Source: Candidatus Gastranaerophilales bacterium
GTDB taxonomy: Bacteria > Cyanobacteriota > Vampirovibrionia > Gastranaerophilales > Gastranaerophilaceae
Direction: 5' to 3'
Assembly (NCBI GenBank): GCA_944323945.1
Contig: CALUUL010000027.1
Span: forward strand, 1 to 23,176
Length of the DNA: 23,176 nt
This document shows positions 15,700-23,176 of this stretch, piece by piece. The stretch's first letter is position 1; each line of letters starts with the position of its first letter. A program made the translations under genes and the position numbers. Below the pieces are notes generated by a model. It saw nothing but the letters and a program-made list of their open reading frames with translations. It was not told where the DNA came from and made no database searches.

Positions 15700-16386
15700 A
15701 TGATTAATAATATTTATGATTTAAAATTAAAAAATCAATACAATTCTTGCACTGATATTGAAAACTGGTGTTTAAGCAGCCCTTTTGATTCATATAAAGC
15801 ATATACAAAAAATGGACTTTTTGAAAAAATCAATAGTTTCTTAAGATACGGAATCACAGATGAAATTTTTATAGAGAATTATATAAGAAATTTGGATAAA
15901 TTATTCGAAACACTTCCCCAAAAACTCAGAAATACTGTTCCTTTAGAAGTATATAGAGGCATAAAGTTAAATCCAGAGTTAGAACAATTAATAAATGGAA
16001 AGTTAGATTCAGATATATATTTAGACAAAGGATTTGTATCTACATCTAAAAGCAAATCAATTGCAAAACAATTTATGGGCGAAGATGGTGTTCTTTTCCA
16101 CATTATAATACCTAGAAATTCTGTAATTATAGATGATGAAAAATTACCTTCGTATGCAAGGTCATTTATGAAAACAGAGCAAGAAGTTTTATTACCAAGA
16201 AACGCTCAATTTAAGATTTTATCATATAATCCAAAAACAGGAATTTTAGAAGCAGAATATATAGGACAAAAACAACCTCTTGAAATGCCACAAAAAATAA
16301 TACTTCCAACACATCAAGAAATTTGCGGAATATATAATAAAATTTTATTAAACAAAAAAATAAAATTAATGACTTTAAATAAGTGA
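15700..16386 (+). CDS. Putative R-S-E-class mono-ADP-ribosyltransferase
   Basis: The 228-residue protein shows the three signature blocks of the exoenzyme-type ART fold (VIP2, iota toxin, C3 group) in the right order: Arg86 in VYRGI, the STS motif at 114-116 in GFVSTSKS, and the catalytic turn EQE at 160-162 in KTEQEVLLP, after SYARSFM. Glu at both ExE positions is the pattern linked to arginine-modifying enzymes. The N-terminal 80 residues are helical, as in that family. There is no signal peptide, membrane segment or partner domain, so it either acts inside the cell or leaves by a route not visible here. It is flanked by terminators on both sides and appears monocistronic; no neighbour resembles an immunity protein or ADP-ribosylhydrolase. 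It could be a secreted effector, toxin or domesticated phage enzyme. The target is unknown. Confidence 0.75.
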   Translation: MINNIYDLKLKNQYNSCTDIENWCLSSPFDSYKAYTKNGLFEKINSFLRYGITDEIFIENYIRNLDKLFETLPQKLRNTVPLEVYRGIKLNPELEQLINGKLDSDIYLDKGFVSTSKSKSIAKQFMGEDGVLFHIIIPRNSVIIDDEKLPSYARSFMKTEQEVLLPRNAQFKILSYNPKTGILEAEYIGQKQPLEMPQKIILPTHQEICGIYNKILLNKKIKLMTLNK

Positions 16387-16399
16387 CTTTTACAAAAAT

Positions 16400-16432
16400 A
16401 AAACGGGCAAAAAATAGATTCTGCCCATTTTA
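16400..16432. terminator. Bidirectional terminator
   Basis: GGGCA (16405-16409) pairs with TGCCC (16422-16426), flanked by A-run and T-run with one C/A mismatch and a 12-base loop. It lies between convergent genes and can serve both. Confidence 0.75.
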
Positions 16433-16437
16433 TATTA

Positions 16438-16802
16438 TTAATCAATTGGTTGAGGATGAACTTTTTCAGGATGATTATATTCTATTCTTCTATCATATTC
16501 ATGCATAAAATGCTTATGTGGTTTATGGTGTTTATGTAATTCATGATGTCTTGGTTTTCCTTGCAATTGAATAGGAGGTCTATCAACAAAATTATTCATT
16601 TGTTGATGAACAGGTGCTGGAATAACAGGTGGCATTGGTGGTCTATGCAATGCGGAAAATAAGCATAGTGCAAAAAATACGCCAACAAAGCTTCCTGTTG
16701 CAACTATTATGAACTTTTTAAATTCTTCTGATAAACAAGAACTCTTTTTTACTTCATTTTTTCTTCTTTTATTTCTTCTAAGTTTTTGTTTTCGTCTGTC
16801 AT
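16438..16802 (-). CDS. Single-pass membrane protein with His/Pro-rich tail, frame disrupted
   Basis: An ATG at 16802 with an excellent GGAG six bases upstream opens a frame reading MTDENKNLEEIKEEK, then meets TAA after 17 codons. One base back (-1), within the run of six A residues (16757-16762), the sequence continues as NEVKKSSCLSEEFKKF, a transmembrane helix (IIVATGSFVGVFFALCLFSA), and a 70-residue tail rich in His, Pro and Lys (HRPPMPPVIP, then HHELHKHHKPHKH). The combined product would be 121 residues, cytoplasmic N-terminus first. Without the shift only 16438-16650 is open from a TTG that lacks an RBS and would cut off the membrane anchor. One extra A restores the frame, so this is a homopolymer slip: real mutation, phase variation, transcriptional slippage or assembly error. 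The tail may bind metal (inference). No family is recognised. Confidence 0.65.
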
Positions 16803-16853
16803 AATTGTCTCCTTTACTTATCTTTTAATTTAGTTTTTGCTTTCTATTTATTC

Positions 16854-16882
16854 AAACGAAATTAAAATAAAATAGTTCGTTT
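16854..16882. promoter_or_regulatory. Inverted repeat AAACGAA/TTCGTTT upstream of the AGCS gene
   Basis: Seven-base arms are separated by 15 bases in the divergent spacer, the right arm running into a T-rich tract. It could be an operator serving either side. As a terminator it would have no gene to end. Confidence 0.35.
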
Positions 16883-16902
16883 TTTATTTTAACATTTTTT
16901 TG

Positions 16903-16908
16903 TATAAT
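16903..16908 (+). promoter_or_regulatory. TATAAT -10 element of the AGCS transporter gene
   Basis: TTTTGTATAAT with the -10 at 16903-16908 predicts a start near 16915. This rules out the in-frame TTG at 16914 as the start codon and supports the ATG at 16950. Confidence 0.5.
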
Positions 16909-16949
16909 AAACATTGCTATATTATAAACAATTAAAAGGTTTGAAATTA

Positions 16950-18365
16950 ATGGAATCTATCCTATATCCGTTTGTAGCAAAGTTCAATGAATATTTATCC
17001 AATTACATACTTGTATTTATGCTTGTAGGAATAGGAGTTTGGTATAGCATTAAAACAAAATTTGTTCAAATACGATGTTTTAAAGAGGGTATAAAAAACC
17101 TATTTGGCGAGATAAATATTTTTGATAAAAGCCACCCTCACAGCATGACATCTTTTCAAGCATTATCAACAGCAATAGCAGCACAAGTCGGAACAGGTAA
17201 TATTGTTGGAGCATCAGGAGCTATTTTAATAGGTGGTCCTGGTGCTATTTTTTGGATGTGGATTATAGCTTTTTTGGGAATGGCAACAATATATGCAGAG
17301 GCAACTTTAGCACTTAAAACAAGGATAATTGATGAAGAAGGCAAAATTAAAGGCGGTCCTGTATATTATATAACAACAGCTTTTAAAGGAAAAATGGGGA
17401 AATTCTTAGCAGTATTTTTTGCAATTGCAATTATTCTAGCACTTGGATTTATGGGATGTATGGTTCAATCAAATTCAATTGCGTGTTGCATGCAAACAGC
17501 TTTTGGTATTAAACCATTTGTAATGGGTATATTTTTGGTTATTATCTGTGGAATAATTTTTATTGGCGGAGTTAAAAGATTAGCTCTAGTTGTAGAAAAA
17601 ATAGTACCATTTATGGCATTATTTTTTATTATTGGAGGTCTTATCATCTTAAGTGCAAGACTCAAATATATTCCAGAAACCTTTTACATGATTTTTAAAT
17701 ATGCATTTATGCCGCAAGCCATATTAGGCGGCAGTTTTGGCTATGCATTAAAACAGGCAATAAGCCAAGGCGCAAAAAGAGGACTATTTTCTAATGAAGC
17801 TGGAATGGGTTCAACTCCGCACGCACATGCTCTGGCTAGTGTAAAAGACCCTCATACACAAGGTACAGTTGCAATGATTGGTGTATTTGTTGATACTTTT
17901 GTAATATTAACTTTAAATGCACTTATTGTTATTTCTACTTTATATACACAAGATGGTCCATTATCAAATGGTTATACTGAAGCAGTCATGAATATATTGA
18001 ATAAAACAAATCTTGTTCAAACTGCATTTGGAACTATTTTTGGAAATTCAATCGGGGCTATATTTGTTGCTATTTGTTTATTTTTCTTTGCTTTCTCTAC
18101 AATTTTAAGTTGGAACCTATTTGGGAAAATAAATGTTACATACCTTTTTGGTAAAAAATATCACAAAATTGCAGAACTAATTTATATGATAGTTTCACTA
18201 TCATTTATTATGATGGGGAGTCTAATTTCAAGTGACTTTGTTTGGGAGCTTACAGATATGTTCAATAATTTAATGGTAATTCCAAACGTAATTGCACTTT
18301 TTGCATTAACACAAATTGTTGTAAAGATTGCACATATTGGAAATAAAAACAATAACAATAAATAA
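16950..18365 (+). CDS. AGCS-family sodium:alanine/glycine symporter
   Basis: A 471-residue inner-membrane transporter of the alanine or glycine:cation symporter family. About 10-11 hydrophobic helices are visible. GTGNIVG (81-87) is the conserved ion/substrate-binding loop, and NEAGMGSTPHAHA (from 282) is the family signature 'SNEAGMGSxP'. The C-terminus is Asn/Lys-rich. It should import alanine, glycine or a related amino acid with sodium; the exact substrate cannot be read from sequence. I chose ATG 16950 (AAAAGG upstream) over the in-frame TTG at 16914, which would sit at the predicted transcription start and add 12 atypical residues. The gene stands alone, divergent from the His/Pro-tail protein. 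Confidence 0.93.
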   Translation: MESILYPFVAKFNEYLSNYILVFMLVGIGVWYSIKTKFVQIRCFKEGIKNLFGEINIFDKSHPHSMTSFQALSTAIAAQVGTGNIVGASGAILIGGPGAIFWMWIIAFLGMATIYAEATLALKTRIIDEEGKIKGGPVYYITTAFKGKMGKFLAVFFAIAIILALGFMGCMVQSNSIACCMQTAFGIKPFVMGIFLVIICGIIFIGGVKRLALVVEKIVPFMALFFIIGGLIILSARLKYIPETFYMIFKYAFMPQAILGGSFGYALKQAISQGAKRGLFSNEAGMGSTPHAHALASVKDPHTQGTVAMIGVFVDTFVILTLNALIVISTLYTQDGPLSNGYTEAVMNILNKTNLVQTAFGTIFGNSIGAIFVAICLFFFAFSTILSWNLFGKINVTYLFGKKYHKIAELIYMIVSLSFIMMGSLISSDFVWELTDMFNNLMVIPNVIALFALTQIVVKIAHIGNKNNNNK

Positions 18366-18440
18366 AATATAAATACTTGTTTTATGATATTATATCAATG
18401 AAAAATGTTTGTTAAAATAGGAAAGAGAAAAATATAATAT

Positions 18441-19475
18441 ATGAAAAGAGCTTTAATAACGGGTGTTACAGGTCAGGATGGAAGTTATTTAGCAGAGTTA
18501 CTTATAGAAAAAGGATATGAAGTCTATGGAATGATAAGAATGTCATCATTAGATACATTTGCAAGACTTAAAAAGATTATAAGTAATCCGTGTTTTCATG
18601 TATTATATGGAGATATTACAGACGAATCAAGCTTATACAAAGTAATAAAAGATTCAAATCCAGACGAAATATATAATTTAGCTGCCCAATCACATGTAGG
18701 TTTATCTTCAAGTTTTTCAGAATACACAGCAAATGTTAATGCGCTTGGTGTATTAAGATTAATAAATGTTATCAATAATTTGGGAATACAAAATAAAGTA
18801 AAAATATACCAAGCATTAACATCTGATATTTTCGGAAATATAGAAGATTCTATATTAAATGAAAAAACACAAATAAAACCAATAAATCCATATGCTTGTG
18901 CAAAAGCTTATGCTATGTTACTAACAAAAAGTTATAGAGACCAAGGAATGTACATAGTAAATGGCATAGCATTTGCACATGAATCAGAAAGAAGACCTGA
19001 AAAATTTGTTACAAGAAAAATCACAAAAGCAGCAGTAAGAATTAAGTTAGGGAAGCAAGACAAACTGTCATTAGGCAATATAGATGTCAGAAGAGATTGG
19101 GGACATGCAAAAGACTTTGTAAGAGGTATGTATCTTGCAATGCAACAAGATAAACCAGATGATTATGTTTTTGCCACAGGCATTACAACAAGTTTAAAAG
19201 AATTCTGCATAAAAGTTTTTAAAAAATTAGATATAAATCTTGAATTTATAGGAGAAGGTAACGATATAAAAGGCTATGATTCAAAAACCGGACAACTAAT
19301 AATTGATATAGATCCAAGATTTACACGTAAAAATGAAAAAATGAATCCAATTGGAGACTATTCAAAAGCAAAGAAGATATTAGGTTGGAATCCTATATAT
19401 ACGATTGATGACATAATAGATGAAATGATAAAATCCGATTTAGCTGAAGAATCTGACTACCAAATTAATTATTAA
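18441..19475 (+). CDS. gmd: GDP-mannose 4,6-dehydratase homologue
   Basis: An extended SDR enzyme, 344 residues, that in the classic form turns GDP-D-mannose into GDP-4-keto-6-deoxy-mannose for fucose, rhamnose or perosamine. Motifs: TGVTGQDGSYLAE (7-19, NADP-binding), YNLAAQSHV (78-86), TSD (127-129), YACAK with Tyr151 and Lys155, HESERRPEKFVTRKI, and NIDVRRDWGHAKDFV. The last two are specific to Gmd. The residue equivalent to catalytic Glu134 of the E. coli enzyme (TSELYG) is Asp129 here (TSDIFG), and the protein is somewhat shorter than the usual 345-375. AGGAAAGAG lies 5' of the ATG. It is followed after 13 bp by a polytopic membrane protein, forming a glycan-synthesis unit. A related dehydratase with changed specificity is the main alternative. 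Confidence 0.85.
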   Translation: MKRALITGVTGQDGSYLAELLIEKGYEVYGMIRMSSLDTFARLKKIISNPCFHVLYGDITDESSLYKVIKDSNPDEIYNLAAQSHVGLSSSFSEYTANVNALGVLRLINVINNLGIQNKVKIYQALTSDIFGNIEDSILNEKTQIKPINPYACAKAYAMLLTKSYRDQGMYIVNGIAFAHESERRPEKFVTRKITKAAVRIKLGKQDKLSLGNIDVRRDWGHAKDFVRGMYLAMQQDKPDDYVFATGITTSLKEFCIKVFKKLDINLEFIGEGNDIKGYDSKTGQLIIDIDPRFTRKNEKMNPIGDYSKAKKILGWNPIYTIDDIIDEMIKSDLAEESDYQINY

Positions 19476-19488
19476 TAAAAAAACATAT

Positions 19489-21042
19489 ATGAAAAAACTT
19501 TTGTATAATAAAATTATCATAAACTCTTTTTCAGCAATAATATTAGCTGTTATTTTCATCTTTCTTCTTGTTCATTTAAAATATCCAATTATTATTAATG
19601 ACGATATGTCAGATTTAATAACAAATAAGTGGGCTTTACATCATGGAAGATTTATAATGGAAATTATAGGCACTTTTATAGTAATTATATTGCCTAAACT
19701 TTTAAATATTAATATTCAAGACTTTGCAATTTTTTCTCAAAGTATAGTAAAAGCATCAATATTTTCTATATTTTTATATGTTTTAAGTAGTCAATTTTAC
19801 AAATCAAATATTAAAAATTTAGGACTAAGTTTTTTTATTTGTTTCTCTTTCTTTTTAATATTTGCAATTCTTATCAAGAATGACTTTGTATGGTGTTTTG
19901 ATACATATCAATTTTTTTCAGGATATTTTGCATCAACATTATTTTTCGTATTATTTTTCCAAAAATTTTATGATTATTATGTAAATGATGCCAAAATAAA
20001 CAAATTTGATTTTATAATAGTTCCTATACTTCTAAGTTTTGTAGCAACAAGTAATGAAATGTATTCTATTGTCAGTATATTTCTTTTATTTTTACTTTTA
20101 TATAATAGCTTAAAAATAAGAGATATAGATGATAAAAGAAATAATTACAAAATTTTCTTATTTTCATTCATATTTGCTTTAATAATCACATTATGTTCAT
20201 TATTCGCAAACGGGTCAAAAGTATTATGGGAAGCATACAACCTAAAATTTGATTTTTCACTTTTACCAAGTGAATTCTTTAGTTTTATTAGAATCTATAT
20301 AAAATATATAATACAAAATAATGCACATTTTATATTACCAATACTAATCTGTTTTGTATTAATATCTACAAGATATGGAAAAGATAAAAAAACAAATAAA
20401 ATATTAAATTATTCTATTTTTACATTATTCGGATTTTTCCTATTCTTATTTGGGACAATTTTTTTACCAAAAACCTGTATATATACAGAACTTTCAGATA
20501 AATATTGGTTTTTACATCCTGGACTACTAATTGGCTTTTCTATGTTTTTAATTGCACTATTATATATGCTATTAGGATATATTTTTTCAATTGAAAAAAA
20601 CATTAAAATTAAAATTCTAGTAATAGGACTATCTATAGTGTCTTGCATAACCTTCATTTTTCAAAATTTTTCTTTTGAAAAAATAAAATTCATACATTCA
20701 TATAAAGGGATAAAAGCATCAATGTATATTAATGATAAAATAGCTCTATTCTACTTAAAGAGAGGGGAAGTAGCAGTAATTCCTAAAGAGCAAGCTGTTT
20801 TTCTAATTCCGGATATTCAACCTCATGATTTAATGAATAAACCAGAATTATACAAACAAATATATAATAAGGAAAGAGCAAGATACCTTATATACTTAGA
20901 AGAAAACTATGGAATAAATGTATCACCAGGCATAACTTTTCTACCTTATGATGAAGCAATAGATAAATATGAAAAAGCAGGTGGGACTTTTTCTGATGAA
21001 GAATTCAAACAAATAAAATTTTCTAGACTAAATAATTTATAG
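19489..21042 (+). CDS. Polytopic membrane protein, GT-C glycosyltransferase-like
   Basis: A 517-residue protein with about 11 hydrophobic segments and a soluble C-terminal part of about 95 residues (from about 420). The first helix (about 11-31) is followed by INDDMSD (36-42). A paired-Asp motif in the first outer loop is typical of GT-C glycosyltransferases that use lipid-linked sugars, and of related uncharacterised families such as DUF6056. It begins 13 bp after gmd without a clear RBS, so it may depend on coupling to gmd. Context suggests transfer or polymerisation of a surface glycan. A polymerase (Wzy-like) or GtrII-like role is also possible. The family is not securely recognised. Phe, Ile and Lys are very abundant, as expected for a membrane protein in this AT-rich genome. 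Confidence 0.75.
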   Translation: MKKLLYNKIIINSFSAIILAVIFIFLLVHLKYPIIINDDMSDLITNKWALHHGRFIMEIIGTFIVIILPKLLNINIQDFAIFSQSIVKASIFSIFLYVLSSQFYKSNIKNLGLSFFICFSFFLIFAILIKNDFVWCFDTYQFFSGYFASTLFFVLFFQKFYDYYVNDAKINKFDFIIVPILLSFVATSNEMYSIVSIFLLFLLLYNSLKIRDIDDKRNNYKIFLFSFIFALIITLCSLFANGSKVLWEAYNLKFDFSLLPSEFFSFIRIYIKYIIQNNAHFILPILICFVLISTRYGKDKKTNKILNYSIFTLFGFFLFLFGTIFLPKTCIYTELSDKYWFLHPGLLIGFSMFLIALLYMLLGYIFSIEKNIKIKILVIGLSIVSCITFIFQNFSFEKIKFIHSYKGIKASMYINDKIALFYLKRGEVAVIPKEQAVFLIPDIQPHDLMNKPELYKQIYNKERARYLIYLEENYGINVSPGITFLPYDEAIDKYEKAGGTFSDEEFKQIKFSRLNNL

Positions 21043-21057
21043 ATATATCATAAATAA

Positions 21058-22440
21058 TTACCACAATCTAAACAAATGATAATTTATAATAGCCTTTAAT
21101 ATGTATTTAGTCTGAGAAACAGGAATATCATTTAACAAATTCCATAAACGTTTGGGCCTAAAATAAAATTTCCAATATACTTTTTGAATAGTTCTTAAAA
21201 TATCTTCTTCTGTCAAATTATCTGGGAGCCAATCAGGCTTTGATATAAATGAATGTTCATAATTTAGTTGATACTTTTCTTTTAATTTTTTAGATAAATC
21301 AGAACCTGGAAGAAGTCTAAGAGCAAAGAATCCGGCTCTATCCAATTTACTATTTACGGCATAATTAATTGTTTCTTGTATTGTTTCTCTTGTTTCACCA
21401 GGGAGACCAAATATAAAATTTCCTTGAGTAATCATACCTGCTTCATGAGCAAGGTTTATAGCTAAATCTATTTGTTCAATTGTTTCACCTTTTCGAATAT
21501 TTTTCAAAATTTGATTATTAGCAGACTCAATGCCAAAATCTATAAGATAGCATCCGGATTTTTTCATCAAAGCCAAAACTTCTTTATCAACTTTATCAGC
21601 TCTAACTCCATTGGGAGTGGACCAAGGCACTTTTATATTATTTTCTATCAGTGCATTACAAAGTTCAATTATATAATCACGTTTTAAAGTTAAATTATCA
21701 TCTGTAAATTGAAGTTCTTTTATTCCTAAATGTTCTACTTGATATTTAACTTCTTCTATAACATTTGCAACAGAGCGTTGTCTTATACCTTTATAGAAAT
21801 TATTTGAAGAACAAAAAGTACATCTGCTAGGGCAACCTCTTGAAGTCATAATAATACCAATTGGATTTCCTCTTGCAATAACAGCGTGAGGAGAATGTGG
21901 ATATGTAATTGGAGGCAATTGTTCCCAATCAGGCATAGGAATTGTGTCTAAATCCATTACCGTTTCAGCTTTAAGAATTGGGTCTCCATTAATTTGTGTA
22001 TCATCATCTTTTAGTGATTCTAAATCATAAACTCCTTGTATATTTTTATGATTAAGATTATTTTCACATATACGTTTTAAAGGAATTTCACCTTCTCCAC
22101 AAACTACAAAATCTGCTTGACTATCTTTTAAAGTAGTATAAGGAAGAAAAGTTGGATGAACTCCACCTATATTTACTTTAAAACCTTCTTTCTTCAATGC
22201 TCTTGATATATCAACAGTTTGTTTATAGAACGCAGTTAAACAGTGTATTCCTATTAAATTCGGATTATATTCTTTTGCCATCTTAACAATATCATTAACA
22301 CTTAAATTATCTCTCAAAGCATCAATAATTTTTGTTTCAGCATTACAATATTTTTTTACGTATGAAGATAAATACAAAACTCCTAAAGGCGGAGCCATAA
22401 CATAAGAATCAAAATTAGGAACAACAAATAATATCTTCAA
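21058..22440 (-). CDS. B12-binding-domain radical SAM protein
   Basis: A 460-residue enzyme with an N-terminal cobalamin-binding-type Rossmann domain (about 1-130; PPLGVLYLSSYV, IGIHC, GGVHPTF, CGEGE) and a radical SAM barrel with the [4Fe-4S] motif RGCPSRCTFC (Cys203, Cys207, Cys210), followed by FTDDN, DFGIES and NFIFGLPGET motifs. The C-terminal helical part ends in Phe/Arg/Trp-rich segments. Such class B enzymes methylate or rearrange lipids, antibiotics or cofactors; the substrate here is unknown. The open frame extends to TTG 22458, but GGAGG at 22448-22452 lies seven bases before another TTG at 22440, which gives the normal start MKILFVVPNF, so I use that. It is convergent with the GT-C-like gene and divergent from the cupin gene. 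Confidence 0.93.
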   Translation of the reverse strand: MKILFVVPNFDSYVMAPPLGVLYLSSYVKKYCNAETKIIDALRDNLSVNDIVKMAKEYNPNLIGIHCLTAFYKQTVDISRALKKEGFKVNIGGVHPTFLPYTTLKDSQADFVVCGEGEIPLKRICENNLNHKNIQGVYDLESLKDDDTQINGDPILKAETVMDLDTIPMPDWEQLPPITYPHSPHAVIARGNPIGIIMTSRGCPSRCTFCSSNNFYKGIRQRSVANVIEEVKYQVEHLGIKELQFTDDNLTLKRDYIIELCNALIENNIKVPWSTPNGVRADKVDKEVLALMKKSGCYLIDFGIESANNQILKNIRKGETIEQIDLAINLAHEAGMITQGNFIFGLPGETRETIQETINYAVNSKLDRAGFFALRLLPGSDLSKKLKEKYQLNYEHSFISKPDWLPDNLTEEDILRTIQKVYWKFYFRPKRLWNLLNDIPVSQTKYILKAIINYHLFRLW

Positions 22441-22447
22441 ACTAAAA

Positions 22448-22452
22448 CCTCC
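22448..22452 (-). promoter_or_regulatory. Strong Shine-Dalgarno fixing a TTG start
   Basis: GGAGG on the minus strand, seven bases before TTG at 22440, is an ideal ribosome binding site and decides the start of the radical SAM gene. Confidence 0.75.
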
Positions 22453-22528
22453 AAACAAAGAATAGTTTTTTTATTATACATTATATTATATAATAATCAG
22501 GGAAATAGAAAATAAGATAATAAAGAAT

Positions 22529-22960
22529 ATGATAAAAACATTTTATTTTAAAGAAGAACAAATAGCATTAGTTATAAAAAGCAATTACTATAATAACGGC
22601 ATAAAATTTTTCACAGAAGATGATTCTGCTCAGCAAATTGCATATATGAGTCATCCTAAAAATACAATAATAAAAGCACATGTACATAATAGAGTTAAAC
22701 GCAGTGTATATGATACTCAAGAGGTATTAATTATAAAAAAAGGCAAGCTCAGATTAGACTTATACTCTCAAGATAAGGAATACATAGAAAGTACAATTTT
22801 AGAGGCAGGAGATATTGTTTTTCTTCCGCACTGTGGACACGGGTTAAAATGTTTGGAAGATGTGAGTATGATAGAAGTAAAACAAGGACCATATCTGGGA
22901 GTTAATGACAAAGTCCGCTTTCAGGAAATTTCAGATGACAAGGTAATTATAAATGAATAA
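22529..22960 (+). CDS. Cupin-domain protein of a polysaccharide locus
   Basis: A 143-residue single-domain cupin. The first cupin motif is visible as HVHN (His51, His53) with Glu65 and Gly72, and the second as LEAGDIVFLPHCGHGL (91-106) with His104 as likely metal ligand. The ending VKQGPYLGVNDKVRF resembles small cupins that recur in O-antigen and capsule clusters and are annotated only generally. A role in nucleotide-sugar epimerisation, isomerisation or lyase chemistry is possible but unproven. Its stop lies inside the next gene (8-bp overlap), so the two are translationally coupled. No clear Shine-Dalgarno precedes the ATG. Confidence 0.82.
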   Translation: MIKTFYFKEEQIALVIKSNYYNNGIKFFTEDDSAQQIAYMSHPKNTIIKAHVHNRVKRSVYDTQEVLIIKKGKLRLDLYSQDKEYIESTILEAGDIVFLPHCGHGLKCLEDVSMIEVKQGPYLGVNDKVRFQEISDDKVIINE

Positions 22961-23176
22961 ATTTATTCCTGTTTTTTCACCGGATTTAAACGGAAATGAG
23001 AAATTATATTTAAATGAATGTATTGAAACAGGCTGGTTAGGGTCAAACGGTCCTTTTGTAAAAATACTTGAACAAGAATTTGCTAAATTTTGCAAACAAG
23101 AATACGGAAGTTGTGTAACAAATGGATCTGCCGCATTAGATGTTGCAATAAGAGCAATGAAAGATGTTTATAAATG
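22953..23176 (+). CDS. DegT/DnrJ/EryC1-family sugar aminotransferase, 5' part
   Basis: The first 74 codons of a gene cut by the right edge. MNKFIPVFSPDLNGNEK, ETGWLGSNGPFVKILEQEF and the TNGSAALDVAIRA stretch match the start of PLP-dependent sugar aminotransferases. The segment GxxAL near residue 60 is the first part of the cofactor pocket. The catalytic lysine lies beyond the window. AAGG stands nine bases before the ATG, and the start overlaps the cupin stop. Together with the gmd homologue it suggests synthesis of an amino-deoxy sugar such as GDP-perosamine (inference). Confidence 0.88.
   Translation, partial: MNKFIPVFSPDLNGNEKLYLNECIETGWLGSNGPFVKILEQEFAKFCKQEYGSCVTNGSAALDVAIRAMKDVYK

Noticed and set aside
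16438..16650. Treating the 70-codon His/Pro-rich frame as a complete gene
   Set aside because: Its TTG has no ribosome binding site, and the same frame continues upstream through a clean transmembrane helix to a homopolymer slip behind a strong RBS and ATG.
16914..16949. A TTG start for the AGCS transporter
   Set aside because: It coincides with the predicted transcription start and adds residues not typical of the family. The ATG at 16950 is better.
18409..18438. TTGTTA-18-TATAAT as the gmd promoter
   Set aside because: The -10 ends two bases before the ATG, too close even for a leaderless transcript, and the gene has its own AGGAAAGAG ribosome binding site within that stretch.
1..23176. 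CRISPR arrays, tRNA or rRNA genes, insertion sequences, phage modules
   Set aside because: Reading both strands I found no regular spaced repeats, tRNA-like TTCGA arms with cloverleaf context, transposase or integrase motifs, or phage structural genes.

Overview
The window is about 30% GC by eye and densely coded on both strands. It uses the standard code (TGA is a stop for the ArsR and ADP-ribosyltransferase genes) and often starts genes with TTG or GTG behind strong Shine-Dalgarno sequences. Low GC, a gut-type gene set, large lineage-style proteins with short N-terminal SF-x-G motifs, and GatA-type tRNA amidation fit an uncultured host-associated bacterium. My best guess is Gastranaerophilales (Vampirovibrionia/Melainabacteria). 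This is inference from gene style, not from a marker gene.

Layout. Positions 1-210 hold a 31-residue membrane peptide and a terminator that works in both directions. Positions 277-5780 (minus strand) hold cysS and a 1333-residue cytoplasmic GH13 (alpha-amylase family) protein. Divergently, 5974-7796 (plus) encodes a small tail-anchored protein and a PHP-fold protein whose metal ligands are almost all replaced. Convergent to it, 7793-10158 (minus) holds gatA, overlapping by one base with an exported TPR/NHL protein. ruvB (10275-11333) diverges from gatA.

Positions 11630-15602 are the most distinctive part. They hold an exported guanine-deaminase-like enzyme, then an ArsR-family repressor divergent from a four-domain persulfide-handling protein (CoA-disulfide-reductase-like, rhodanese, TusA, DsrE). 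A QueD-like protein follows that lacks the usual catalytic cysteine but carries a zinc ribbon. A perfect 18-bp palindrome lies between the -35 and -10 of the arsR promoter, and related half-sites flank the promoter of the sulfur gene, so the unit looks self-regulated. The deaminase and arsR genes share an unusual promoter layout that predicts leaderless mRNAs.

Positions 15700-16386 encode a compact protein with all three R-S-E ADP-ribosyltransferase motifs, a possible effector. Next come a frame-disrupted membrane protein with a His/Pro-rich tail (16438-16802, minus) and an AGCS sodium:amino-acid symporter (16950-18365).

The right end (18441-23176) is a surface-glycan locus: a GDP-mannose 4,6-dehydratase homologue, a GT-C-like polytopic membrane protein, a B12-binding radical SAM enzyme on the opposite strand, a cupin, and the start of a DegT-family sugar aminotransferase cut by the window edge. 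I saw no tRNA, rRNA, CRISPR array, insertion sequence or phage module.
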